From contig NZ_QJRJ01000073.1 in NCBI RefSeq assembly GCF_003254625.1, positions 1 through 64,000 of the forward strand: a DNA stretch of 64,000 nucleotides. Direction: 5' to 3'. Of this stretch, positions 37,084 through 45,530 are shown piece by piece (within the stretch, counting starts at the first letter, position 1; the number at the start of each line of letters is the position of its first letter). A program made the translations under genes and the position numbers. Source of the DNA: Flavobacterium ginsenosidimutans. Its GTDB lineage: Bacteria; Bacteroidota; Bacteroidia; Flavobacteriales; Flavobacteriaceae. The notes under the pieces are model-generated. The model searched no databases and was not told the DNA's origin. It saw only the letters and a list, made by a program, of their open reading frames with translations.

Positions 37084-37091
37084 CAAAAATA
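37084..37091 (-). promoter_or_regulatory. -7 box TATTTTTG before the amber-split gene
   Basis: Exact TAnnTTTG match 18 bases before the ATG at 37065; it lies within the T-rich end of the hairpin that follows the SRP RNA. Confidence 0.4.
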
Positions 37092-37095
37092 AAAA

Positions 37096-37115
37096 AATCT
37101 TCCAGAAGGAAGATT
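37096..37115 (-). terminator. Terminator after the SRP RNA
   Basis: Perfect 8-bp stem AATCTTCC/GGAAGATT, then TTTTTATTTTTG on the minus strand. Confidence 0.65.
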
Positions 37116-37144
37116 ACAAACTAATTAATTCTAAAAAATAAAAA

Positions 37145-37240
37145 ATGGCAAGCGACCTACATCGCACCGCTCAACCACGTACCCTTGCTATGTTCCCATC
37201 CTGGGGGAGTCTGCAGGAGCTGGTCGTGTAGGACTTGCCG
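37145..37240 (-). ncRNA. ffs: Signal recognition particle RNA (4.5S type)
   Basis: On the minus strand terminal arms GGCAAG...CTTGCC enclose a long hairpin. Its tip carries CAGGATGGGAACATAGCAAG, corresponding to the conserved SRP domain IV with a GGAA-like tetraloop and the AGCA internal loop bound by Ffh. Length of about 95 bases fits the small bacterial form. A consensus promoter (TTG-N19-TATATTTG) starts it and a T-run follows the terminal helix. Exact ends are estimates. Confidence 0.88.
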
Positions 37241-37243
37241 GTG

Positions 37244-37273
37244 CAAATATACAACCTTTTTATATTTTTGCAA
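37244..37273 (-). promoter_or_regulatory. Consensus promoter of the SRP RNA
   Basis: TTG at 37273-37271, 19 bases, then TATATTTG at 37251-37244: the best Bacteroidota-type promoter in the window, immediately before the RNA. Confidence 0.85.
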
Positions 37274-37328
37274 GACCTTTGTTGCTATAAAAATATCGTC
37301 GTATATTGCCTTATTCAAATTTTAAACT

Positions 37329-38378
37329 ATGAAAAAATATAACTTCCTAGCTGTCATTTTATTAGGAATCACATTAATCGGATGTGGAGATACAAAAAAA
37401 GGTGAAAATTCTTTATTTACTATCGATGAATCTGCTTTTCCGGCTCATTTTACGCAAAAAGAAGCGCTTACAATTGGAATTTTAAACCCAAATTCGAAAG
37501 AAATCGACAGCGTTGCCTACTTCATAAACGATAAAAGAGTTGGAAGTAAAAAAGGTGCTGAAGAATTTAGATTTGAATTAATAGATCAAAAATTAGGTTA
37601 TCAATACCTAAAAGCTACGGTTTATTTTGGTGGAGATTCTTCTGATGCAACGAAAAGAATTGAGATTGTTTCTGACATCGAGCCTAAATTATTAAAGTAT
37701 AAAATTGTAAACACTTTTGTACATGATACGACAGCATTTACAGAAGGTTTAGAATTTCATGACGGAAGACTTTTTGAAAGTACAGGACAAAAAGGTGATT
37801 CTTACTTTAGAGAAGTAGATTATAAAACGGGAAAAGTAATCAAACAAGTTGATCTTCCTAAAGAATATTTTGGTGAAGGAATTACTTTTTTCGGTGGCAA
37901 AATATACCAATTAACATGGCAGGAAAAAACGGGCTATATTTATGATGCAAATACATTCAAACTAGAAAAAACTTTTAAATACGATAAAGATATTGAAGGT
38001 TGGGGAATGACGCACGATGACAAATACATCTATCATTCTGATGGAACAGAGAAAATCTGGAAAATGGATCCTGCAACTCAAAAATTAATTGATTACATCA
38101 ATGTATATTCTGGGACTTCAAAAATTAAAGCTATTAATGAACTAGAATTAATTGATGGCAAATTCTACGCTAATGTTTGGCAGAAAGATGCTATTGCGGT
38201 TGTAAATCCAGAATCTGGAGCGGTTGAAAAAATCTTAAATCTTTCAGATCTACGTAAATCATTAAAAGCTAAAAATGCTGAAGTTTTAAACGGTATTGCT
38301 TACAATCCAGCTACAAAAACTATTTTCGTTACAGGTAAATACTGGGATAAAATATTTGAAATTACAGTTTCGGAATAA
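37329..38378 (+). CDS. Glutaminyl-peptide cyclotransferase, lipoprotein
   Basis: This 349-residue protein has a lipoprotein signal (lipobox LIGC near residue 20), about 100 residues of Ig-like sequence, then a five-bladed propeller of the plant-type glutaminyl cyclase family: HDTTAFTEGLEFHDGRLFESTG, YFGEGITFFGGKIYQLTW, GWGMTHDDKYIYHSDGTE and ELELIDGKFYANVWQKDAI, with the conserved acidic and aromatic residues. It converts N-terminal Gln to pyroglutamate in the periplasm. This enzyme is widespread in Bacteroidota, where signal peptidase usually exposes Gln. Many neighbours in this window have Gln at +1. Confidence 0.92.
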   Translation: MKKYNFLAVILLGITLIGCGDTKKGENSLFTIDESAFPAHFTQKEALTIGILNPNSKEIDSVAYFINDKRVGSKKGAEEFRFELIDQKLGYQYLKATVYFGGDSSDATKRIEIVSDIEPKLLKYKIVNTFVHDTTAFTEGLEFHDGRLFESTGQKGDSYFREVDYKTGKVIKQVDLPKEYFGEGITFFGGKIYQLTWQEKTGYIYDANTFKLEKTFKYDKDIEGWGMTHDDKYIYHSDGTEKIWKMDPATQKLIDYINVYSGTSKIKAINELELIDGKFYANVWQKDAIAVVNPESGAVEKILNLSDLRKSLKAKNAEVLNGIAYNPATKTIFVTGKYWDKIFEITVSE

Positions 38379-38472
38379 TTCAAATACAAAAACAATTTTA
38401 CGAATTTCACAAGTTTTCACTTATTCATAAAGGAAAATTTGTGAAATTTGTGTTTTATAACAAATTCATTTA

Positions 38473-39711
38473 ATGATCACTCTAATCACAAACATACAAG
38501 AACTGTTGCAAGTTCGTGAAACTTCAATTGCTAAAGTTTCAGGTTCTGAAATGGCGAAACTTCCAACAATTAAAAATGCTTTTTTAGTATTAAAAGACAA
38601 TTTGATTGAAGATTTCGGATCAATGGAAAATCTTCCTGAAATCAAAGCAGATAAAACAATTGACGCCACTGGAAAAGTTGTTCTTCCGTCTTGGTGTGAC
38701 AGCCACACGCATATTGTTTATGCAGGAAATCGTGAACAAGAATTTGTAGACCGAATCAACGGACTTTCTTATGAGGAAATCGCTAATCGTGGCGGCGGAA
38801 TTTTAAATTCGGCTAAAAAACTAAACGAAACTTCTGAAGAAGAGATTTACGAACAATCTAAAATCCGTTTAGAAGAAGTAATGCATTTGGGAACTGGAGC
38901 TGTAGAAATTAAATCTGGCTACGGATTAACAATTGAAGGCGAGCTAAAAATGCTTCGCGTCATTAAAAAGCTAGCAGAAAATTATCCAATTTCAATCAAA
39001 GCTACTTTTTTGGGCGCTCATGCTTTTCCAACTCATTATAAAGAAAATAAAGCTGGTTATATTGACGAAATCATTACTAAAATGATTCCTGAAATTGCTA
39101 AAAACAAACTGGCGGATTATGTAGACGTTTTCTGCGAAAGCGGTTATTTTTCTGTAGAAGAAACAGAAAAAATCATGCAGGCAGGAATTGAATTCGGCTT
39201 AAAGCCAAAAATCCACGTTAATCAATTTAATTCTATTGGCGGAATTCAAGCTGGAGTTAAATTTAAAGCACTTTCTGTAGATCATCTTGAAGTTATGAAT
39301 CCAGAAGACATTGAAGCTTTAAAAGAAACAGAAACAATGCCTGTCGCTTTACCTTCTTGTTCTTATTTTTTAAGCATTCCGTACACGCCTGCTCGAGAAA
39401 TGATAAAAGTAGGCTTACCTTTAGCATTAGCAACAGATTTCAACCCTGGCTCTACTCCATCTGGAAATATGAATTTTGTAGTTGCAACGGCTTGCATCAA
39501 AATGAAAATGACTCCAGAAGAAGCAATAAATGCTGCTACAATAAATGGAGCATACGCAATGGGAATTTCAGAAACACATGGAAGTATTACAAAAGGCAAA
39601 AAGGCTAATCTGATTCTAACGAAACCAATTTCTTCTTACTATCAAATCCCTTACGCTTTTGGAAGCAACTTAATCGAATCTGTTTTTATTGAAGGAAAAA
39701 TTCTGGAATAA
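38473..39711 (+). CDS. hutI: Imidazolonepropionase
   Basis: This 412-residue amidohydrolase has SHTHIVYAGNREQEF (metal-binding HTH), the ANRGGGILNSAKK substrate loop, EIKSGYGLTIEGELKML, FLGAHAFP, KIHVNQFNSIGG with a metal His, SVDHLEVM and the late DFNPGSTPSGNM. It hydrolyses imidazolone propionate to formiminoglutamate in histidine breakdown. A hutG-like gene follows 1.1 kb downstream across an opposite-strand gene; hutH and hutU are not in the window. Confidence 0.96.
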   Translation: MITLITNIQELLQVRETSIAKVSGSEMAKLPTIKNAFLVLKDNLIEDFGSMENLPEIKADKTIDATGKVVLPSWCDSHTHIVYAGNREQEFVDRINGLSYEEIANRGGGILNSAKKLNETSEEEIYEQSKIRLEEVMHLGTGAVEIKSGYGLTIEGELKMLRVIKKLAENYPISIKATFLGAHAFPTHYKENKAGYIDEIITKMIPEIAKNKLADYVDVFCESGYFSVEETEKIMQAGIEFGLKPKIHVNQFNSIGGIQAGVKFKALSVDHLEVMNPEDIEALKETETMPVALPSCSYFLSIPYTPAREMIKVGLPLALATDFNPGSTPSGNMNFVVATACIKMKMTPEEAINAATINGAYAMGISETHGSITKGKKANLILTKPISSYYQIPYAFGSNLIESVFIEGKILE

Positions 39712-39756
39712 GATTTTATTTTTCGAATTATAAATCAACAATATCTACTCATAAAA

Positions 39757-39785
39757 AAAGGTCTGTGAAAAAATCACAGACCTTT
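39757..39785 (-). terminator. Terminator between hutI and the coiled-coil gene
   Basis: Perfect 12-bp stem AAAGGTCTGTGA/TCACAGACCTTT. The T-run lies on the minus strand side, so it mainly ends the coiled-coil gene. Confidence 0.8.
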
Positions 39786-39820
39786 AATATCAAAGTGGTA
39801 TTTTATCCCTTTAGGCTAAA

Positions 39821-40699
39821 TTATCTTAAGCTGAAACTAGTTTTAGAAACTAATTCGTCGTTATCAAAAACATTGATGAAGTAAGTTCCTTTTGCGAAAT
39901 CTTTTCCAGGAAGATCTTCACTTACATTAACGCTTTTGTTTTCGTATTTTACTGTAGTTTTAAAGCTGTAAGTTAATGAATTATCTCCAAAGCTTTCAGT
40001 TTTCTTTTCGCCTAAAACATTGTTTTTAGCATCAATTACCTGTACATAATAAGTTTTATCCCCAGATTTTGCAATTTGGTTTTCAGCAATTGTAAAACTA
40101 ACTTTTAAAATATCTGCACGACTTGCTTTATCTGTTTCAACTTGTTTACCTGAGCTTTTCAATTTGTAAGCTGAAGTTTTAGTATTTAAAACTGATAATT
40201 TAGAACCTCTTTCTACAGTTTTAGCTAACTCTTCGTTTTGACCAACTAATACTTCATTGTATTTTTTAGATTCTCCTAGAACCACAATAGTACTGTCTCT
40301 TTGAGTAGTTAAAACTCCATTTTGTTTTTTCAACTCGTCATTTTCAGCAACTAAAGTTTTCATTTTACTTTGCATTGCCTGAACTTGAGATCTGTATTTA
40401 GAAACATCTCCTTTAGACTTGTTCAAATCATCCATCAAAGCAACTACTTTGTCTCTCTCTTGGATTAATTCGTCTGACATAGAAGTGTTTTCAGCGATTG
40501 CAGCGTCATAAGTCGCTTTTAACTCCTGCAAATCTTTCATAACAGATTCTTTCTCTGTCAAAGTTGTCGTAAGTTCTGTTTTAACTACCTCTGTATCAGA
40601 AGATAATTTAAAAATATACACTAAGCTACCAATAAGTAGGACTGCTAAAACTGCGATTACCGCCTTTAGACTTGAATTGTTGTTCTTTGGGTTTTCCAT
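39821..40699 (-). CDS. Membrane-anchored coiled-coil protein, 292 residues
   Basis: After a short polar start, a transmembrane helix (about 12-31, AVIAVLAVLLIGSLVYIF) leads into a long heptad-rich coiled coil (about 40-170) and a beta-rich C-terminal domain (about 190-292, VSFTIAENQIAKSGDKTYYVQV ... SLTYSFKTTVKYE). Similar Flavobacterium proteins are sometimes labelled chromosome-partitioning, but no ParA or Walker motif is present. The layout suggests a periplasmic structural or signalling protein. It has its own -7 box and terminator, so it is a single-gene unit between two hut genes. Confidence 0.8.
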   Translation of the reverse strand: MENPKNNNSSLKAVIAVLAVLLIGSLVYIFKLSSDTEVVKTELTTTLTEKESVMKDLQELKATYDAAIAENTSMSDELIQERDKVVALMDDLNKSKGDVSKYRSQVQAMQSKMKTLVAENDELKKQNGVLTTQRDSTIVVLGESKKYNEVLVGQNEELAKTVERGSKLSVLNTKTSAYKLKSSGKQVETDKASRADILKVSFTIAENQIAKSGDKTYYVQVIDAKNNVLGEKKTESFGDNSLTYSFKTTVKYENKSVNVSEDLPGKDFAKGTYFINVFDNDELVSKTSFSLR

Positions 40700-40723
40700 A
40701 TTTTAAAAAATTTTCTTTAATAA

Positions 40724-40731
40724 CAAATTTA
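40724..40731 (-). promoter_or_regulatory. -7 box TAAATTTG of the coiled-coil gene
   Basis: Exact TAnnTTTG match 24 bases before the ATG, in the divergent region shared with the hutG-like gene. Confidence 0.5.
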
Positions 40732-40773
40732 AGAATTAATATAAGGTAATAACGTAAGTTTCTACAATTATAT

Positions 40774-40781
40774 TATTTTTG
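40774..40781 (+). promoter_or_regulatory. -7 box TATTTTTG of the hutG-like gene
   Basis: Exact TAnnTTTG match 17 bases before the ATG on the plus strand. Confidence 0.5.
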
Positions 40782-40798
40782 GAAAATAAATTTTTTTC

Positions 40799-41842
40799 AT
40801 GGAAAAATTAATCCCTTTCACTATAAATGATTTAGCAAAAATCACAAATCACAGAAGTGGTGAAATAAAGTTTGGAGAAAAAATGATTGTCATTCCTCCA
40901 GGGGCTGATAAAATCGATTTTCTTAAAGAAAGTGAAGCTAAATATGTGCTTTTAGGAATTCCTGAAGATATTGGCGTGCGCGCTAATTACGGAAGACCTG
41001 GAGCAGCTTCTGCATGGCAATGTGCGATCAAAAGTATTGCAAACATTCAGCATAACCGCTTTTGTAAAGGAAGCAATATTATTATTCTAGGACATATTGA
41101 TGTTGCTGATGAAATGCGCCAGGTAGAAAACCTAGATTTTAACGACGTTGACGATCGATCAAAATTAAGCCAGCTTGTTGAAAAAATAGACAAAGAAGTA
41201 TCTCACATTATTTTTACTATTATTAAAGCTGGAAAAACGCCAATTATTATTGGTGGAGGACATAATAATGCTTACGGAAATATTAAAGGTGCCGCTTTAG
41301 CAAAAGGAAAACCTGTAAATGCCATCAATTTTGATGCGCATTCTGATTTTAGGATTTTAGAAGGCCGTCATAGCGGAAACGGATTTTCGTATGCATACGA
41401 AGAAGGTTTCCTAAAAAAATACTTCATTTTTGGTCTTCACGAGAATTATACTTCAAAAAGCGTTTTAGATATTATCAAAAAACTAGAAGACCGCGTTCGC
41501 TACAATACTTATGATAGCGTTAATATTAGAAAAGAAAAAGATTTTAATCGCGAAATGATTACTGCTTTGGATTTTATTAAAAGTGATGCTTTCGGAATTG
41601 AAATTGATTTAGATGCCATTCCAAACATTGCAAGCAGTGCTATGACAATAAGCGGTTTTTCTGTAGAAGAATTGAGACAATTTGTTTCTTTTTTCGCAGA
41701 ACACAAAAACGCAGCTTATTTGCATATTTGCGAAGGAGCGCCAGATTTAGACAATTCGCCAAACAACAATTTAATTGGAAAACTAATTGGTTATTTAGTA
41801 ACCGATTTTATTAAAGCAAACATAGAACAAACTCGTATTTAG
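40799..41842 (+). CDS. hutG: Arginase-family hydrolase, probable formimidoylglutamase
   Basis: This 347-residue ureohydrolase-fold protein has metal-ligand motifs IIGGGHNNAYG, INFDAHSDFR and GIEIDLDAIPN, each a variant of the arginase consensus (GGDHS, DAHxD, SxDxDxxDP). Conservation of the His and Asp ligands suggests an active dinuclear manganese enzyme. The nearby hutI makes formimidoylglutamase (HutG, formiminoglutamate to glutamate plus formamide) the best call; agmatinase or arginase are less likely. N-terminal about 60 residues are family-specific. Confidence 0.82.
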   Translation: MEKLIPFTINDLAKITNHRSGEIKFGEKMIVIPPGADKIDFLKESEAKYVLLGIPEDIGVRANYGRPGAASAWQCAIKSIANIQHNRFCKGSNIIILGHIDVADEMRQVENLDFNDVDDRSKLSQLVEKIDKEVSHIIFTIIKAGKTPIIIGGGHNNAYGNIKGAALAKGKPVNAINFDAHSDFRILEGRHSGNGFSYAYEEGFLKKYFIFGLHENYTSKSVLDIIKKLEDRVRYNTYDSVNIRKEKDFNREMITALDFIKSDAFGIEIDLDAIPNIASSAMTISGFSVEELRQFVSFFAEHKNAAYLHICEGAPDLDNSPNNNLIGKLIGYLVTDFIKANIEQTRI

Positions 41843-41919
41843 AGCTTCTAACTGAATAAGCTCTAGAGCTTGTTTGCCAAATAATCGCCAATTCAAACAA
41901 ACGATTGAACGAATAAACA

Positions 41920-41927
41920 TATCTTTG
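41920..41927 (+). promoter_or_regulatory. -7 box TATCTTTG of the RNA helicase gene
   Basis: Exact TAnnTTTG match 45 bases before the ATG at 41973, within the apparent N-terminal extension, which supports the shorter start. Confidence 0.55.
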
Positions 41928-41972
41928 CACAGCATTTTAGCAATTAAAACTAAAATACTTAATACCAAAGAT

Positions 41973-43223
41973 ATGTTATTCGAAGATCTATCACTTTCAA
42001 AAAGTATACAAAGAGCCGTATTTGAAGAAGGCTATTTAAATCCGACTCCAATTCAGGAAAAATCAATTCCTATTGTTTTAGAAGGCCGTGATTTAATTGG
42101 CTGCGCGCAGACAGGAACAGGAAAAACGGCGGCATTTGCTATTCCAATTATACATCAATTACACCGCATTGTAGGTTCATCAAAAAAAGCAAAAGTAATT
42201 CGTGCACTTGTAGTAACACCTACTCGTGAACTTGCAGTACAAATTGGACAGAGCTTTGATACTTACGCAAAATATACCAATTTAACACAACTGACTATTT
42301 TTGGAGGTGTTTCTCAAAATCCGCAAGTTGACGCTTTAAAAAATGGCGTTGATATTTTAGTTGCGACTCCAGGACGTTTGCTTGACCTTCATAAACAAGG
42401 TTTTCTTGATTTGAATCACCTGCATACTTTAGTTCTTGACGAAGCCGATCAAATGCTGGATATGGGTTTTATAAACGATGTGAAAAAAATCGTAAAACTG
42501 ACTCCAAAAAATAGACAAACTTTACTTTTTTCTGCAACAATGCCAATTGCAATTCGCGAACTTGCAGAAATGTTTCTTCAAGATCCAGAAAAAGTAGAAG
42601 TTTCCCCCGTTTCATCTACTGCTGAAAATGTAGAACAACGTGTTTATTTTGTTGATAAAACTGAAAAAAGAAACTTATTATACACTTTAATTAAAGAGCA
42701 AAATTTATCAAACGTACTTGTTTTTTCGAGAACAAAACATGGCGCTGATAATGTTGTAAAAGCACTTCGCAAGAAAGATATTCCTGCTGAAGCCATTCAC
42801 GGAGACAAATCACAAAACGCTAGACAGCGTGTTTTAGATGCTTTTAAAAATAAAGAAGTTGGAGTTTTGGTTGCAACTGATATTGCAGCGCGAGGAATTG
42901 ATATTGAACAATTGCCTTACGTAATCAATTTTGATTTGCCGAATATTCCTGAAACTTACGTTCACCGTATTGGTCGTACAGGACGTGCAGGAAATGGCGG
43001 TATTGCGATTTCTTTCTGTGGAAAAGATGAAGAACCATACTGGAAAGATATTAAGAAATTAATAAAAGTAGATGTAAAAATCATTTCAGATCATCCGTAT
43101 CCATGGCATTCGGGAAGTCCAGAAGCTGGAGAAAAACCTAAAAATTCTTCTAATAGAAGCGGTGGAGCTCACAAATCGAGAAAATCGAATTCTTCTAAGA
43201 AAAACAAAAAACGCTGGTACTAA
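41973..43223 (+). CDS. DEAD-box ATP-dependent RNA helicase (RhlE-like)
   Basis: This 416-residue protein starts at MLFEDLSLSKSIQRAV. The frame is open from 41874, but that extension has no homology and contains a -7 box. Motifs in order: Q-motif (FEEGYLNPTPIQ), AQTGTGKT, PTRELA, GGVS, TPGRLLD, DEAD, SAT, LVFSRTKHGAD, VATDIAARGIDI and HRIGRTGRAG. A basic Ser/Lys/Asn-rich tail from about residue 380 resembles RhlE-type helicases that act in ribosome assembly or RNA decay. Its stop overlaps that of the convergent hybrid kinase by 4 bases. Confidence 0.94.
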   Translation: MLFEDLSLSKSIQRAVFEEGYLNPTPIQEKSIPIVLEGRDLIGCAQTGTGKTAAFAIPIIHQLHRIVGSSKKAKVIRALVVTPTRELAVQIGQSFDTYAKYTNLTQLTIFGGVSQNPQVDALKNGVDILVATPGRLLDLHKQGFLDLNHLHTLVLDEADQMLDMGFINDVKKIVKLTPKNRQTLLFSATMPIAIRELAEMFLQDPEKVEVSPVSSTAENVEQRVYFVDKTEKRNLLYTLIKEQNLSNVLVFSRTKHGADNVVKALRKKDIPAEAIHGDKSQNARQRVLDAFKNKEVGVLVATDIAARGIDIEQLPYVINFDLPNIPETYVHRIGRTGRAGNGGIAISFCGKDEEPYWKDIKKLIKVDVKIISDHPYPWHSGSPEAGEKPKNSSNRSGGAHKSRKSNSSKKNKKRWY

Positions 43224-43236
43224 ACAGCGTTTTTTT
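43207..43236. terminator. Terminator built across two overlapping stop codons
   Basis: Stem AAAAACGCTG/CAGCGTTTTT with loop GTACTAAA includes the stop codons of both the helicase and the convergent histidine kinase. A-rich and T-rich flanks allow action in both directions. Confidence 0.75.
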
Positions 43237-45403
43237 CGTTTATTAAAAAGTTAATTATTTTAAATAATTTAACTGGCTCAAAAGGCTTAATAATAATATC
43301 ATTCATACCTGATGAAATAGCTTCGTCTGTAATTTCATCTTTATCAAAAGCTGTTAAAGCTACAATTGGAGTTTCAATTCCGAGAAGGCGAATTCTTTTT
43401 GTTGTTTCAAATCCGTTTATTAATGGCATATTGATATCCATTAAAATCAAATCAAATTCTTCGTTTTCAAGGATTTTCAACGCTTCATATCCATCATCAA
43501 CCACTTTACAAGTATAGTTGTTCTTTTCAATAATTTTCTTTGTTACAAGCTGATTAATGAGATTATCTTCAACCACTAAAATTTTATAAATCTCACTTGA
43601 AGTTAAATCAACTTCAATCTCATCAATAATACTTTTTGTTTTGGCTAAATCGTGCTCAAAAGCGATTGTAAACGAAAAAGAAGTTCCTTTTCCAAGATCA
43701 CTATCTAAGGTAATTGTACTTCCAAAAAGCCCAAGCAATCTTTTTACAATACTAAGTCCTAAACCAGTTCCTTGATAATCTTCATCTTTTCTTCCAACCT
43801 GAACAAATTTCTCGAAAATTTTACTTTGATCGACAACTGCAATTCCAACGCCATTGTCTTTTATTAAGAAATCTAAATAATAAAGTTTCCCTTCTACTTT
43901 ACTCAAATTCACAATAATTTCAACTTGTCCATCTTTGGTAAATTTCAATGCATTGCTTACCAAGTTCATTAAAATCTGAGCCAGACGAAGTTTATCTCCA
44001 ATCAGATATTCTGGGATTTCTGGATCAATATCAATCGAGATTCTATTATTATTTTTCTGAGAAAGAAATGAAAGTGAGTTTTTGATAACGGTAATTTCGT
44101 CTGAAATATTAAAGGTCAAATTTTCAAGTACGATTTTATTTTCTTCGATTTTATTAATTTGAAGAATATCATTTACAAGAGATAGCAAATATCTAGCAGA
44201 GAATTTTAGAGAACTTAAATGCTGACTTCTAGAAATTTCTTTATGTTCTTCTAAAAGCATATTGGTAATTCCAACCACTCCATAAAGCGGCGTGCGCAAT
44301 TCGTGGCTTATAGTAGAAATAAACTGAGTTTTAAGAAGAGAGGCTTCTTCTGCTATTTCTTTTGCTTCAAGAAGCTCTAAATTGTGTTTTTTCTTGAATC
44401 GAATGTTCTTGATCAGAGTGATAATTAAAATGAGAAGAATTAACGAAATAAGAACAAATAGAATTACAATAATTTTAGATTTTCTAAGACTTTGAGATTG
44501 TTCTACTTTTTCGCCTTCTACTTTATCAATTTGTCGTTTGTATTCGTCTAATTCGAGACTCACACCTGCCAAAGATGCTTTTTTAAGTTTTCTAACATTA
44601 TAAAGCTCTTCTAATAGATTGTAATGATTAACAAGAGCATCGTAAGCTTCTTTATGCTTATTAATTTTATTTAAAAATTTTGAATACTCTAAATAGGCAT
44701 TGGACAAATCTGTTTTTTCTTGGCATCTTTTTCCTGATTCGATAGCGCTTAAAAAGTGGGCATTTGCAGCTTTATCATCATTTTGAGAACTTGCATAAAT
44801 ACCGTTAAGCATATCTACAATAACCTCTGTAGATCCGTCGCTGTATTTTTTCTTGGTACTATTTACATATTTCAGAAAAAGGTAACCTTGTCTATAATTT
44901 TTAATATCGAAGTATGCCCAAGCAATATTTACATTGGTAAAATAAACCTCTTTTAGATCATTGATCTTTAAACTATAAGCAACTGATTTCTTATAATACC
45001 GAATCCCAACATCAAATTGTTTTTTTTCAAAACAATACATATTCCCTAAATTATTATAGAGATTGCATTTTAAAGAATCATTATCAGTTTTGTCTGCATA
45101 ATACAATGCTTTCTTATAAAAGAAAATAGCTTTATCAATATCTGATAACTCATTGAAATTTGCCGCAATTATATTGTAAGATCTTGAAATTAGGCAATAA
45201 TCTTTTATTGCTGTTGCAGCATTTAATGCATTTCTCGAAATTACAAGTGATTTTTCGAAATTTGATTCTCTAAAGTTGAGAAGTGCTTTTTTAACAAGCT
45301 TATCAATTTTTTGATCCTCGTTACATTTAGATGGGGATACTGCTGAACTGTCATAGCAATTCAGACCAAAAAATAGAAGTAAAAAAATCCGTATTTGGGG
45401 CAT
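43220..45403 (-). CDS. Hybrid histidine kinase with TPR sensor and receiver domain
   Basis: This 727-residue protein has an N-terminal signal-like segment, TPR repeats (about 30-270, with ALYYADKTDNDSLKCNLYNN), a coiled coil, one transmembrane helix (about 310-335), HisKA with FISTISHELRTPL (His367), HATPase (LMNLVSNALKFT, DNGVGI, GTGLGLSIV) and a C-terminal receiver (DLILMDINMP, phosphoacceptor Asp656; DDIIIKPF). With no DNA-binding output, it probably passes phosphate to another protein. Its ligand is unknown. It has its own -7 box 18 bases upstream. The tail ends within a shared terminator with the helicase gene. Confidence 0.92.
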   Translation of the reverse strand: MPQIRIFLLLFFGLNCYDSSAVSPSKCNEDQKIDKLVKKALLNFRESNFEKSLVISRNALNAATAIKDYCLISRSYNIIAANFNELSDIDKAIFFYKKALYYADKTDNDSLKCNLYNNLGNMYCFEKKQFDVGIRYYKKSVAYSLKINDLKEVYFTNVNIAWAYFDIKNYRQGYLFLKYVNSTKKKYSDGSTEVIVDMLNGIYASSQNDDKAANAHFLSAIESGKRCQEKTDLSNAYLEYSKFLNKINKHKEAYDALVNHYNLLEELYNVRKLKKASLAGVSLELDEYKRQIDKVEGEKVEQSQSLRKSKIIVILFVLISLILLILIITLIKNIRFKKKHNLELLEAKEIAEEASLLKTQFISTISHELRTPLYGVVGITNMLLEEHKEISRSQHLSSLKFSARYLLSLVNDILQINKIEENKIVLENLTFNISDEITVIKNSLSFLSQKNNNRISIDIDPEIPEYLIGDKLRLAQILMNLVSNALKFTKDGQVEIIVNLSKVEGKLYYLDFLIKDNGVGIAVVDQSKIFEKFVQVGRKDEDYQGTGLGLSIVKRLLGLFGSTITLDSDLGKGTSFSFTIAFEHDLAKTKSIIDEIEVDLTSSEIYKILVVEDNLINQLVTKKIIEKNNYTCKVVDDGYEALKILENEEFDLILMDINMPLINGFETTKRIRLLGIETPIVALTAFDKDEITDEAISSGMNDIIIKPFEPVKLFKIINFLINEKNAV

Positions 45404-45420
45404 TAATCGGCTAGTTTTAT

Positions 45421-45428
45421 CAAATATA
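45421..45428 (-). promoter_or_regulatory. -7 box TATATTTG of the hybrid kinase gene
   Basis: Exact TAnnTTTG match 17 bases before the ATG. Confidence 0.55.
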
Positions 45429-45445
45429 CACTTTAAAATAAAAAA

Positions 45446-45474
45446 AAGCTGTATTTCATAAAAAAATACAGCTT
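45446..45474 (-). terminator. Terminator of the dicarboxylate symporter gene
   Basis: Perfect 11-bp stem AAGCTGTATTT/AAATACAGCTT, followed on the minus strand by a T-run. Confidence 0.8.
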
Positions 45475-45530
45475 GTCAATTGTTATTTAGGCGTCTAAGA
45501 TAAAAAATTAAACCATCTTAGCAACTAAAT

